Shown in pieces: positions 1 through 6,818 of a stretch of DNA of 10,805 nucleotides (positions are counted from its first letter, which is position 1; each line of letters opens with the position of its first letter). Source of the DNA: Paracoccaceae bacterium. Lineage in GTDB: Bacteria > Pseudomonadota > Alphaproteobacteria > Rhodobacterales > Rhodobacteraceae. The notes under the pieces are model-generated. The model did not search any database, was not told where the DNA came from, and worked only from the letters and a program-made list of their open reading frames with translations. Made by a program: the position numbers and the translations under genes. The DNA lies in the NCBI GenBank assembly GCA_003447515.1, contig DLZA01000126.1, positions 1 to 10,805 of the forward strand. Reading direction: 5' to 3'.

Positions 1-404
1 TTAAACTGTATTGCTTGGATTCATTGAATTTCTTTCGGTTGTTCACTCTGAATTCCATTCAAAAATTGTTAATAAAGAAGTCTGTTTCCAATGGAAATGA
101 ATTAAAAATATGCATACCGCTGGAAAAGTTGACTAACTGCCCACCCAAAATCAATCAATTTGGGACTATTCTGTTGAGTCAAATTTATTGAGCATGCCCA
201 TGTCACGCACAATCGCTTCTATCCAACCCAAAAGCAGTTCGTTAACGCCGTATAACACTTCTTGCGAAAAACTCCCAAAAAATGGACAGATTTGCGAAGT
301 CAATTTTTACACAAATTTCGCATCATCTCTCAGCAGAAGTTTCGAGTCTTGGAGTAAGAGGAGTACATTAAATAATTTGACAGGTTAAAATTTGCAGCAA
401 AAAA
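1..404. other. AT-rich intergenic region without a supported gene
   Basis: I find no convincing coding sequence in this stretch, which lies downstream of the minus-strand ribokinase operon. It contains several short perfect inverted repeats: ATTCA-T-TGAAT at 19-29, TGAAT-TCC-ATTCA at 49-61, TTTCCA-A-TGGAAA at 85-97, and a hairpin with CCCAAA (144-149) and TTTGGG (159-164) arms around a 9-base loop. Such clustered palindromes are compatible with the control region of a gene lying left of the window, but no promoter is clear. A minus-strand frame at 166-303 (about 45 codons, TTG start, no clear ribosome binding site) has coding-like composition. It resembles no family I know and could be a remnant or chance. 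Confidence 0.5.
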
Positions 405-418
405 TTAGCTGACCTGTC
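379..418 (-). terminator. Possible weak terminator hairpin at end of ribokinase operon
   Basis: GACAGGT (379-385) and ACCTGTC (412-418) form a 7-base-pair stem, extendable by one wobble pair, that brackets the ribokinase stop codon (405-407). On the minus strand the stem is followed by an AT-rich stretch rather than a clean T run, so it is not a textbook intrinsic terminator. It may instead be a 3'-end stabilising structure. No better terminator is seen downstream of this operon. Confidence 0.3.
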
Positions 419-1319
419 TCATGAACGCCTCCACCATGTCACGACTGGGCATTGAGGGGGCTGTTCCAGCTTTCGTCACAGAAATGCCTGCCGTATTACA
501 GCCATAGCGTACAGCCTCTAACGGGGATCGTTTTTCAGCTAAAGCTGCAGCAAAGCCACCGTTAAATGCGTCTCCTGCGCCTGTCGTCTCAATCACGGCA
601 CCGGCCGCTACAGCGGGAACAAGCCCGTGGCCATATAAAAAAGCTCCTTGATCGCCCATAGTGATAATTGGAGTTCCAACGCCTAGATCCAGCAAAGCCT
701 CACAGGCTTGTTTCGCTTGCGCCAATGTCTGCACCGCAATGCCGGTTAAAGCTTCACACTCGGTTTCGTTTGGGGTTATGTAATCGCATAAGGCCAGCAT
801 GTTATCCGGCAGGACTGCAGCTGGCGCAGGGTTGAGCACTGTGGTCACGCCGCCCGCCCGCGCAATTTCCAATCCCCGCATGGCGGCGGCCATTGGTTGT
901 TCAAGTTGAGTGACAAAAGTATCTGCGTCCGCGATCAACGAGGCGTGCGCCTCGATATCAGCAATATCAATCAATGCCGCAGCCCCCGGCGCAACAATGA
1001 TAGCGTTATCACCTGTGCTGTGTTCAATGAAAATGTGTGCAGCCCCTGTATAACTTTCACTGACTTGCTCTACGTGGGCGACAACCCCGGCCTGTTGCCA
1101 CGTATCAAGCGCAAGTTTAGCAAAATCATCTTGACCTAACTTTGAAATCAAATGGGTTTCAGCCCCCAGACGGGCACAGGCAACAGCCTGATTTGAGCCT
1201 TTTCCACCGGGGCCTAGCGCAAAGGAGGTTCCCATGATGGTCTCTCCCATATTCGGCATCCGCGCGGCACGATAAGCGGTGTCCGCGACAAAGACCCCAA
1301 GGACGACGACCTTTCCCAT
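405..1319 (-). CDS. rbsK: Ribokinase-like PfkB-family sugar kinase
   Basis: This 304-residue protein has the usual length of a ribokinase, which uses ATP to phosphorylate ribose or a related sugar at the 5-hydroxyl in the cytoplasm. Visible motifs are the first PfkB signature GPGGKGSNQA (36-45), the NxxE magnesium motif NETE (184-187), and the second signature ETTGAGDAFNGG (244-255) with D250 as the expected catalytic base. Sugar-site positions D13 and E140 align with ribose contacts in E. coli RbsK. However, the Asn of the RbsK INAD motif is Val here (FVAD, 10-13), and the usual first Asp of DTTGAGD is Glu, so ribose specificity is not assured. The start lies 2 bases after the stop of the mutarotase gene, with GAGG in that gene's last codons as the likely ribosome binding site. 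It is the last gene of the ATPase-mutarotase-kinase operon. Family certain; exact substrate uncertain. Confidence 0.9.
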   Translation of the reverse strand: MGKVVVLGVFVADTAYRAARMPNMGETIMGTSFALGPGGKGSNQAVACARLGAETHLISKLGQDDFAKLALDTWQQAGVVAHVEQVSESYTGAAHIFIEHSTGDNAIIVAPGAAALIDIADIEAHASLIADADTFVTQLEQPMAAAMRGLEIARAGGVTTVLNPAPAAVLPDNMLALCDYITPNETECEALTGIAVQTLAQAKQACEALLDLGVGTPIITMGDQGAFLYGHGLVPAVAAGAVIETTGAGDAFNGGFAAALAEKRSPLEAVRYGCNTAGISVTKAGTAPSMPSRDMVEAFMRQVS

Positions 1320-1321
1320 GA

Positions 1322-1768
1322 TTAGCCCTCATCCGGCGGTACAACGCCTTTGCGAAAGGCGAAGCAGCCATAGAAACGTCGCTCACCGGTTTGGATCACC
1401 GCATAGGCTTGCTTTGCACGATTATAAAAGGCAAAACGTTCAATGCCAATCAACTTAGGACCGCTGACTGCGCTTACTTGGGCTTGAACTTCTTTCATCA
1501 CAGGCAGGATCTTATCCGGTTCACCAACCACTTCCATTCTTGCCGCCGAATCGTCAACAAATGTATCAATAGGGTAAAGCGAGAGCACAGCCCGAATAAC
1601 TTCAGCCGCGCTGCGGTCTATCCGCAGCACCTCGCCCAGTACAGTTTCCCGTGCGACGCTGTCGGATGGAAAATTAGTATCAGCAATGATCAAGTCATCC
1701 CCATGTCCCATCGCGCGCAGTGCGTACAGCACGTCAGCGTTCAAAATTGGATCAATTCCATTAAGCAT
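1322..1768 (-). CDS. fucU: FucU/RbsD-family sugar mutarotase
   Basis: This 148-residue protein matches the FucU branch of the RbsD/FucU family, cytoplasmic decameric enzymes that speed interconversion of sugar anomers (L-fucose) or of pyranose and furanose forms (ribose). The FucU-like start MLNGIDPILN, the GHGDD motif with catalytic His at residue 22 (the same number as in E. coli FucU), FAFYNRA (112-118) and TGERRFYG (127-134) support the call. It is slightly longer than the roughly 140 residues of E. coli FucU. The Asn that follows Tyr-Gly in FucU, and that contacts sugar in RbsD, is Cys135 here. A strong AGGAGG lies 5 bases before the start. It sits 23 bases after the ATPase gene and 2 before the ribokinase, which suggests it prepares the sugar form used by that kinase. 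Family confident; sugar (fucose, ribose, galactose-type or other) unknown. Confidence 0.9.
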   Translation of the reverse strand: MLNGIDPILNADVLYALRAMGHGDDLIIADTNFPSDSVARETVLGEVLRIDRSAAEVIRAVLSLYPIDTFVDDSAARMEVVGEPDKILPVMKEVQAQVSAVSGPKLIGIERFAFYNRAKQAYAVIQTGERRFYGCFAFRKGVVPPDEG

Positions 1769-1791
1769 TCAGGCCTCCTACCATTCTGCAT

Positions 1792-2829
1792 TTAAAGTCG
1801 CGCACCAGTCTCTGTGTCAAACACATGAATGTGGTCTTGGTTAGGTTTGAGCTGGATCGTTTGACCATTTTCAAAAGTATGACGTCCTCGGAAGACAGCT
1901 GTGACGTCCTGACCTTCATAATGCAAGTAAACCATCGTTTCTGCCCCGGTTGGTTCAACCACTTTGATCTGCATGGGCAGGCCCCCTTCCTCAGTCAAAA
2001 TCAGATGTTCTGGCCTGATACCCAGCTTAACATTACCTGTTCCAACTGGCCCAGCAAAAAGTTGATCACCAATTTTCACATGACAATCCGACAGTGTCCC
2101 ACCAAGCAGGTTCATTGATGGTGCACCGATGAATGTTGCGACGAATTCGTTAGCTGGGTTATCATAAAGCTCAAGCGGGGTGCCAATTTGTTCGATATTA
2201 CCCCGCTGCATTACTACGATCCGGTCTGCCAATGTCATGGCTTCTATCTGATCGTGTGTCACAAAGACCGTTGTGGTTTTCAGGCGTTGGTGCAATTCTT
2301 TAATTTCAGTGCGCATCTGTATGCGCAATTTTGCGTCAAGGTTAGAGAGCGGCTCATCAAACAAGAACACCAGAGGGTCACGAACAATGGCGCGCCCCAT
2401 GGCAACACGCTGGCGCTGGCCACCGGACAAATGGCGCGGCTTACGATCTAGATACTCAGTCAGGCTGAGAATTTCAGCGGCTTCTTTTACCCGGCGATCA
2501 ATCTCATTTTTACTGGTTTTTGAGACCTTAAGCGCAAAGCCCATATTTTCTGCCACGGTTTTATGCGGATATAAAGCATAGGTCTGAAAAACCATTGCAA
2601 TGTCACGCTCAGAGGGGGGAAGATTATTCACAACGCGCTCTCCTATAGCGATGGTGCCGCTATCAATGGGCTCCAACCCGGCGATCATCCTTAGCAATGT
2701 GGATTTACCGCAGCCTGACGGGCCGACCAGTGCCACAAACTCACCATCCCCAATATCAATGTTAAGCCCGTGGATCACTTCCAAGGCACCATAGGATTTG
2801 CGAATTTCGTTTATTTTAACGTTTGCCAT
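1792..2829 (-). CDS. Sugar ABC transporter ATP-binding protein (UgpC/MsmX/MalK type)
   Basis: This 345-residue ATPase would power the importer whose other parts lie on the opposite strand. From the chosen start the motifs are Walker [10 protein letters not shown] (36-44), Q-loop Gln82, signature LSGGQ (134-138), Walker B with FLFDEP (155-160), D-loop SNLD (162-165) and H-loop His192. A C-terminal domain of about 110 residues fits the MOBE/TOBE fold of carbohydrate-uptake (CUT1) ATPases. An upstream in-frame ATG at 2850 would add 7 residues (MLGRRRT). I prefer 2829 because GGGGAGG (2839-2845) sits 9 bases before it and lies inside the longer version, and because MANVKI is a normal family start. 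It is first in the operon with the mutarotase and ribokinase. No other ATPase is in the window, so pairing with the divergent binding protein and permeases is likely. Confidence 0.93.
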   Translation of the reverse strand: MANVKINEIRKSYGALEVIHGLNIDIGDGEFVALVGPSGCGKSTLLRMIAGLEPIDSGTIAIGERVVNNLPPSERDIAMVFQTYALYPHKTVAENMGFALKVSKTSKNEIDRRVKEAAEILSLTEYLDRKPRHLSGGQRQRVAMGRAIVRDPLVFLFDEPLSNLDAKLRIQMRTEIKELHQRLKTTTVFVTHDQIEAMTLADRIVVMQRGNIEQIGTPLELYDNPANEFVATFIGAPSMNLLGGTLSDCHVKIGDQLFAGPVGTGNVKLGIRPEHLILTEEGGLPMQIKVVEPTGAETMVYLHYEGQDVTAVFRGRHTFENGQTIQLKPNQDHIHVFDTETGARL

Positions 2830-3045
2830 TGTGCGACGCCTCCCCAGCATATGATGCTAACCAAACCATTTCACCCTGTCCACGCCCAACCTCTGACTTT
2901 TGTTGACTTTAGATCATTTTGGATCATAATAAATTTCTTAACTTAAGAGACAGCTAGTGCGTAGTGTACTTAAATAACTACTTAAATTTAGCGCTCGTCC
3001 GTTTCTTACTTATAATAAATTAAGATAATTCTTGGGAGGATTCAC
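2830..3045. promoter_or_regulatory. Divergent promoter/operator region between ATPase and binding-protein operons
   Basis: A plausible sigma-70 promoter for the plus-strand operon has -35 TTGACT (2903-2908) and -10 CATAAT (2925-2930) with 16-base spacing. Around it are operator-like elements. TGACTTT occurs at 2894 and 2904, and GATCAT at 2912 and 2922, each pair repeating at exactly 10 bases (one helical turn). A perfect 13-base palindrome TCTTAA-C-TTAAGA follows at 2936-2948, just past the -10. TACTTAAAT is repeated at 2967-2975 and 2979-2987. A palindrome AGCAT-ATG-ATGCT at 2846-2858 directly adjoins the ATPase ribosome binding site. A second TATAAT (3011-3016) lies nearer the binding-protein gene but has a poor -35. 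No clear promoter is visible for the ATPase direction. The cognate regulator is not in the window. Confidence 0.55.
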
Positions 3046-4671
3046 ATGAAAGTCGACCTTTATAATTACATTAAAGCCGCTCAAAAAATGAATCGGCGTC
3101 AGATGCTAAAAGGCTCCGCGGCACTTGGGGCCGCTGCAATGATACCCAAAACGGCATTGGCCGGTGGGCATGGTAATGTTCGGGCTGAGATCCTGAAAAT
3201 TCCAGGAGTTGGTGCGGGATCGCCCACTGACAGCGATTGGCAAAAAGTTGGTGAAATGTGCCTTGGGGGAACTAAAGGTAACGTCAGTGAAGGTGAGTTT
3301 GAAGGGGTCGAGCTGACCTTTATGGGCCTGAACAACCAAAATCTGCACAACTTCCTATTCCGCGGATTCTTGAAGCCTTGGGAGGCGTACACAGGGGCGA
3401 AAATCAATTGGATCGATCTGGCGCAAGCTGATTATAATGCTCGTCTTCAACAATCAATCGCGACGGGCACAGCTGATTTTGACATCATCGAAATGGGAGC
3501 ACCTTTCGAAGGGGATGTTCTTGGCAAGGGTATGGCTTCAGAAATGCCCGAGTGGGTCAAAGAACAAATCGACATGGATGACTATGTGGATTACCTGAAA
3601 GCACCGGTTGGTACATGGGGTGGAAAAACATACCGAGTTTCGATTGATGGCGATTGCCATACGTTTGCCTACCGCAAGGATTACTTTGGTGAGGGATCAA
3701 TCACTGGGCGTGATGTTCCCACGACCTGGCAAGAGATTAACGAAGTCTCAAAGGACCTGATTGGTAAAGAAGACCCCCTTACTGGACTTCCAGCACATGG
3801 CTATCTTGATCCACTCAAAGGCTGGGGTGGCTTTGGCTTTTACTTTCTTGAAAACCGCGCGTCAGCCTATGCCAAGCACCCTAATAGCCCAGCATGGCTG
3901 TTTGAGCCGAATACAATGAAGCCGATGGTTAACAATCCAGCTTGGGTCCAAGCCATTCAAGACGTTATGGATTTGATTGATGCTGGCGCATACCCCACCG
4001 ACCAGATAAACGCAGACCCCGGCACAACGGCGTTCCAACAGTTTCTTGCTGGTACCGGTTCTATGCTAATGTGGTGGGGCGATGTAGGCTCAAACGCAAG
4101 GACTTCTGATACGTCTGTTGTCGGTGATGTTGCAGGGTTTGGAATTAATCCCGCTTCAGAACGCGTCTACAACGCAAAAGCCGGCGCTTGGGAAGAGAGC
4201 AGAAATGAAGCACCAAACATGGCTTATATCGGCTGGGGTGTGTACGTTATGGCTACAGTCGAAGGTGATGATAAGAAGAAGAAAGCGGCATGGTCTGCTG
4301 CGGCCCATCTCGGCGGTAAAGACCTTTCGCTTTGGGCCTCTGCTTATCCATCAGGTTTCCAACCTTACCGAAATTCGCACTTCCAGTATGACGAGTGGGA
4401 AGAGGCAGGTTATGACCGCGCATATGTTGAGGACTATCTTGGCTCTAACGCAGACAGCTACAACCATCCAAATGCGGCGATCGAACCACGTATCCCCGGT
4501 ATTTTCCAGTACTACTCTGTGGCTGAAGACGAATTAGCAAAGGGTTATGCCGGTCAATATGGCTCTGCGCAAGAAACTGCAGATGCGATTGCAGCGGCAT
4601 GGGAAAAGATCACTGATCAGATTGGCCGTGACAGCCAGATTTCTGTATACAAAGCGTCGCTTGGAATGTGA
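3046..4671 (+). CDS. Extracellular solute-binding protein of a carbohydrate ABC importer, Tat-exported
   Basis: This 541-residue protein is the likely periplasmic substrate receptor of the importer. The N-terminus carries a twin-arginine signal: NRRQMLKG with RR at residues 17-18, a short hydrophobic stretch of Ala/Gly, and a probable cleavage after Ala-Leu-Ala at 37-39. The signal has an unusually long n-region of 16 residues. The start is fixed by GGGAGG 6 bases upstream; an internal Met15 start before NRRQ has no ribosome binding site. The mature part of about 500 residues is rich in Trp and Tyr and has family-1 extracellular-binding style, such as FDIIEMGAP and a WWGDVGS stretch. It is larger than MalE-type proteins of about 400 residues, matching the large binding-protein subfamily of alphaproteobacterial sugar operons. 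The Tat signal means export of a folded protein. It is first in the operon, followed by a terminator-like hairpin. Substrate not predictable from sequence. Confidence 0.9.
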   Translation: MKVDLYNYIKAAQKMNRRQMLKGSAALGAAAMIPKTALAGGHGNVRAEILKIPGVGAGSPTDSDWQKVGEMCLGGTKGNVSEGEFEGVELTFMGLNNQNLHNFLFRGFLKPWEAYTGAKINWIDLAQADYNARLQQSIATGTADFDIIEMGAPFEGDVLGKGMASEMPEWVKEQIDMDDYVDYLKAPVGTWGGKTYRVSIDGDCHTFAYRKDYFGEGSITGRDVPTTWQEINEVSKDLIGKEDPLTGLPAHGYLDPLKGWGGFGFYFLENRASAYAKHPNSPAWLFEPNTMKPMVNNPAWVQAIQDVMDLIDAGAYPTDQINADPGTTAFQQFLAGTGSMLMWWGDVGSNARTSDTSVVGDVAGFGINPASERVYNAKAGAWEESRNEAPNMAYIGWGVYVMATVEGDDKKKKAAWSAAAHLGGKDLSLWASAYPSGFQPYRNSHFQYDEWEEAGYDRAYVEDYLGSNADSYNHPNAAIEPRIPGIFQYYSVAEDELAKGYAGQYGSAQETADAIAAAWEKITDQIGRDSQISVYKASLGM

Positions 4672-4691
4672 TTATGATGTAATAAAGTTTG

Positions 4692-4723
4692 AACAGGCGG
4701 TGCCAAAGCATGGCCTGTTTTTT
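4692..4723 (+). terminator. Terminator-like hairpin between binding-protein and permease genes
   Basis: AACAGGC (4692-4698) pairs with GCCTGTT (4713-4719), with an inner TGC/GCA stem and CAAA loop, and is followed by six T residues (4718-4723). It lies 21 bases after the binding-protein stop. As a partial intrinsic terminator it would make more mRNA for the binding protein than for the membrane subunits, the usual stoichiometry in such importers. Confidence 0.75.
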
Positions 4724-4738
4724 AAAAGATAAATAGCA

Positions 4739-4778
4739 TTGAGAGTTAAGTGCCCGAGTGAATTTAACAAAATCTCAA
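4739..4778 (+). promoter_or_regulatory. Bulged hairpin in the permease leader
   Basis: TTGAGA (4739-4744) can pair with TCTCAA (4773-4778), and the adjacent GTTAA (4745-4749) with TTAAC (4764-4768), leaving an AAAA bulge and a 14-base loop. It ends 17 bases before the permease start and lies after the upstream terminator. It may stabilise or time the permease mRNA. The same bases also contain a weak promoter-like pair (TTGAGA, 18 bases, TTTAAC), so a separate promoter is an alternative. Seen only as sequence complementarity. Confidence 0.35.
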
Positions 4779-4795
4779 CTTTCTAGAGACTCAAT

Positions 4796-5899
4796 ATGAA
4801 TACAGATGGCGACCTTCTACATACGGTGACTACCGATAACATTTCAGACAGCCGAAAGCGTCTTGGCAAGTTGATGGTCTGGGGCACGGCATTATTTTGC
4901 GTGATGCTAGCCCTACAGCAGACCATCTATCAATCTGGGCGCGCTAGCATCGGCTTTGAAACCTGGCGACCAATTCTATACGCTTATATGCTTTGGGCAA
5001 CTGCCCTTTGCGCCGCACAGGTCATTGTGAATGGAGAGAAAGGCAAGCGCACACTTTTTGTGCTGCCAGCCGCGCTCTTTGTAATAAGTCTTGTTGTCTT
5101 TCCACTTCTTTTTGCTCTTTATATTTCCTTCACCGATTGGAATCTTGCATCGCCAAAAGGTCCACAGCCCAATGGCTGGGACAATCTCGTCCAGATGTGG
5201 AACGACAGCTTCTACTGGAACGCATTGACGAACATGGTCTACTATGTGCTCGCCGTAAGCGTGGAATACGTGATTGCATTTGGTTTAGCGCTTTTGCTGA
5301 ACGCGCAGATTAGTGCGCGTAAGTTTTTCCGCATCGTATTTCTACTGCCCCTAATGCTCAGCCCCGTGGCCGTATCATGGATGATTGGTAAGTCCATGCT
5401 GGAGGTTCGCTTTGGCCCAATCTCTCGCATTATTCGTGACCTTGGGGGAGAGCCAACGTTTTTTGGCAATCCAGAAATCGCGCGTTTTATGATCATGGCT
5501 ATGGATGCCTGGACCTTTATTCCCTTTATGATGATTATGCTTTTGGCGGGCCTTCAAGCCTTGCCCAGTGAGGTTCTTGAAGCTTCAAAAGTTGATGGTG
5601 CATCTGGCTGGCAAAGCTTTAAGGAAATTATCTTCCCACTGATGTTGCCTGTTTCAGTCACGGCCGTAGTGATCCGCATTATTTTTAAGCTAAAACTAGC
5701 TGACATCATTATCAATGTGACATCCGGCGGTCCTGGTGGGGCGACCGATAGTGTTACTAGCTTTATCTTCCGCGAATACAGAGACCGCTCAAACGTGGGC
5801 TACGGTACATTGCTCGCAATGGTCTATCTGGTTCTCATTGTGATCTTTGTGACCCTGTTATTAAAGCTGGTAAGCCGGTGGATGGAGCGGCCGGCATGA
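4796..5899 (+). CDS. Sugar ABC transporter permease, MalF/UgpA type
   Basis: This 367-residue inner-membrane protein is one half of the importer channel. The cytoplasmic EAA loop that docks on the ATPase begins at residue 262 (EASKVDGAS) and ends with the conserved FPLMLP. Hydrophobic segments lie near 26-45, 60-78, 88-112, 145-170, 177-197, 231-255, 283-297 and 338-358. The first two precede the usual first MalF-type segment (LPAALFVIS, from 90), so the protein carries an extra N-terminal part of about 85 residues compared with standard permeases of about 290. GGPGGATDSV near 311-320 is typical of the family. Only a weak AGAG-type ribosome binding site precedes the start, behind a structured leader. 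Its last codon overlaps the start of the next permease (ATGA). Substrate unknown. Confidence 0.92.
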   Translation: MNTDGDLLHTVTTDNISDSRKRLGKLMVWGTALFCVMLALQQTIYQSGRASIGFETWRPILYAYMLWATALCAAQVIVNGEKGKRTLFVLPAALFVISLVVFPLLFALYISFTDWNLASPKGPQPNGWDNLVQMWNDSFYWNALTNMVYYVLAVSVEYVIAFGLALLLNAQISARKFFRIVFLLPLMLSPVAVSWMIGKSMLEVRFGPISRIIRDLGGEPTFFGNPEIARFMIMAMDAWTFIPFMMIMLLAGLQALPSEVLEASKVDGASGWQSFKEIIFPLMLPVSVTAVVIRIIFKLKLADIIINVTSGGPGGATDSVTSFIFREYRDRSNVGYGTLLAMVYLVLIVIFVTLLLKLVSRWMERPA

Positions 5900-6810
5900 A
5901 TGCAATTTTCAAAGATCACGAAGTAAGCCTGCGCGTGCAAACCAAATGGTGGACTAACCGTATAGCAATATACGCAACACTTTTAATATGGGCAGCGATT
6001 TGCCTATTTCCAATTTTTTGGACCATTACAACATCATTCAAATTAGCCCCTGATGTCATGAAGGGTAACCTGATCCCGTGGTGGGATTTTACACCAAGAT
6101 GGAAAGGTTGGGAATCTATTGGTCTGTCGCCTCGATTGATTGGAGAAGTCTCAACCGTCCGAGAGGAATTTTTTAAACGATTTTGGAATAGCGCTGTGGT
6201 CTCAATCTCTGCTTCGCTGCTCGCCGTTATATTAGGATCACTTGCCGCTTACGGTCTGTCGCGTTTCAGTTACCGGTTTGGGTTCATGAAAAATTCAGAC
6301 ATCTCATTTTTCTTCCTCAGTCAAATGATCCTACCACCTGTGGTCCTGGCCTTGCCATTCCTTGTTTTGTACAAATCATTGGGCCTGCTCGACAGCCGTA
6401 TTGGTTTGATCTTGCTTTATACTTTGATGGTTCTCCCAATTGTGATCTGGATTATGCGCGATCAATTTCAAGGCATCCCCATTGAGTTGGAAGAGGCCGC
6501 CCTTGTCGACGGTCTTGGTATTTGGGGGGCATTCCTGCAGATCGTGATGCCCATAGCCCTGCCCGGTATGGTGGCGGCCTTTATTTTGTCGCTGGTATTG
6601 TGCTGGAACGAATACTTCTTTGCAGCCCTGCTGACTTCTACCAATGCCACTACCCTCCCAGTCATGGTTGCGTCGCAAACTGGGTCGCAAGGGATCAACT
6701 GGTGGTCTATGGCGGCCCTGTCATCGGCTGCGATACTCCCTTTAGTGATCGTCGCGATCGTGCTGGAAAAGTACATTATTAAGGGCATGGCGGCAGGCGC
6801 AGTTAAGTAA
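5896..6810 (+). CDS. Sugar ABC transporter permease, MalG/UgpE type
   Basis: This 304-residue inner-membrane protein is the second channel half. It has about six hydrophobic segments (near 22-47, 97-123, 137-163, 170-187, 209-236 and 270-294). The EAA loop begins at E200 (EAALVDG) and runs to the conserved MPIALPG. I chose ATG at 5896 rather than the in-frame GTG at 5878: the ATG overlaps the upstream stop as ATGA, and GGAG (5884-5887) sits 8 bases before it. Translation is therefore coupled to the first permease, giving equal amounts of the two partners. Its 3' end overlaps the convergent FGGY kinase gene by 8 bases. Together with the binding protein and the divergent ATPase it makes a complete importer. 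Confidence 0.93.
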   Translation: MNAIFKDHEVSLRVQTKWWTNRIAIYATLLIWAAICLFPIFWTITTSFKLAPDVMKGNLIPWWDFTPRWKGWESIGLSPRLIGEVSTVREEFFKRFWNSAVVSISASLLAVILGSLAAYGLSRFSYRFGFMKNSDISFFFLSQMILPPVVLALPFLVLYKSLGLLDSRIGLILLYTLMVLPIVIWIMRDQFQGIPIELEEAALVDGLGIWGAFLQIVMPIALPGMVAAFILSLVLCWNEYFFAALLTSTNATTLPVMVASQTGSQGINWWSMAALSSAAILPLVIVAIVLEKYIIKGMAAGAVK

Positions 6811-6818
6811 GCTCTGCG
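6798..6818. other. Small inverted repeat spanning the convergent gene ends
   Basis: CGCAG (6798-6802) and CTGCG (6814-6818) flank an 11-base loop that contains both stop codons of the convergent permease and kinase genes. With only 5 base pairs and no T run on either side it is a poor terminator. No better candidate exists where the two operons meet. Confidence 0.2.

Noticed and set aside
188..388. Plus-strand frame of 66 codons in the left intergenic region
   Set aside because: It starts with TTG, has no ribosome binding site, is Ser-rich with no recognisable motif and lies in AT-rich DNA; it looks like chance.
1391..1795. 134-codon plus-strand frame opposite the mutarotase gene
   Set aside because: It is antisense to a clearly conserved FucU-family gene, with composition typical of an opposite-strand shadow.
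5878..5895. GTG start for the second permease
   Set aside because: The ATG at 5896 overlaps the upstream stop as ATGA and has GGAG 8 bases before it, a typical coupled start.
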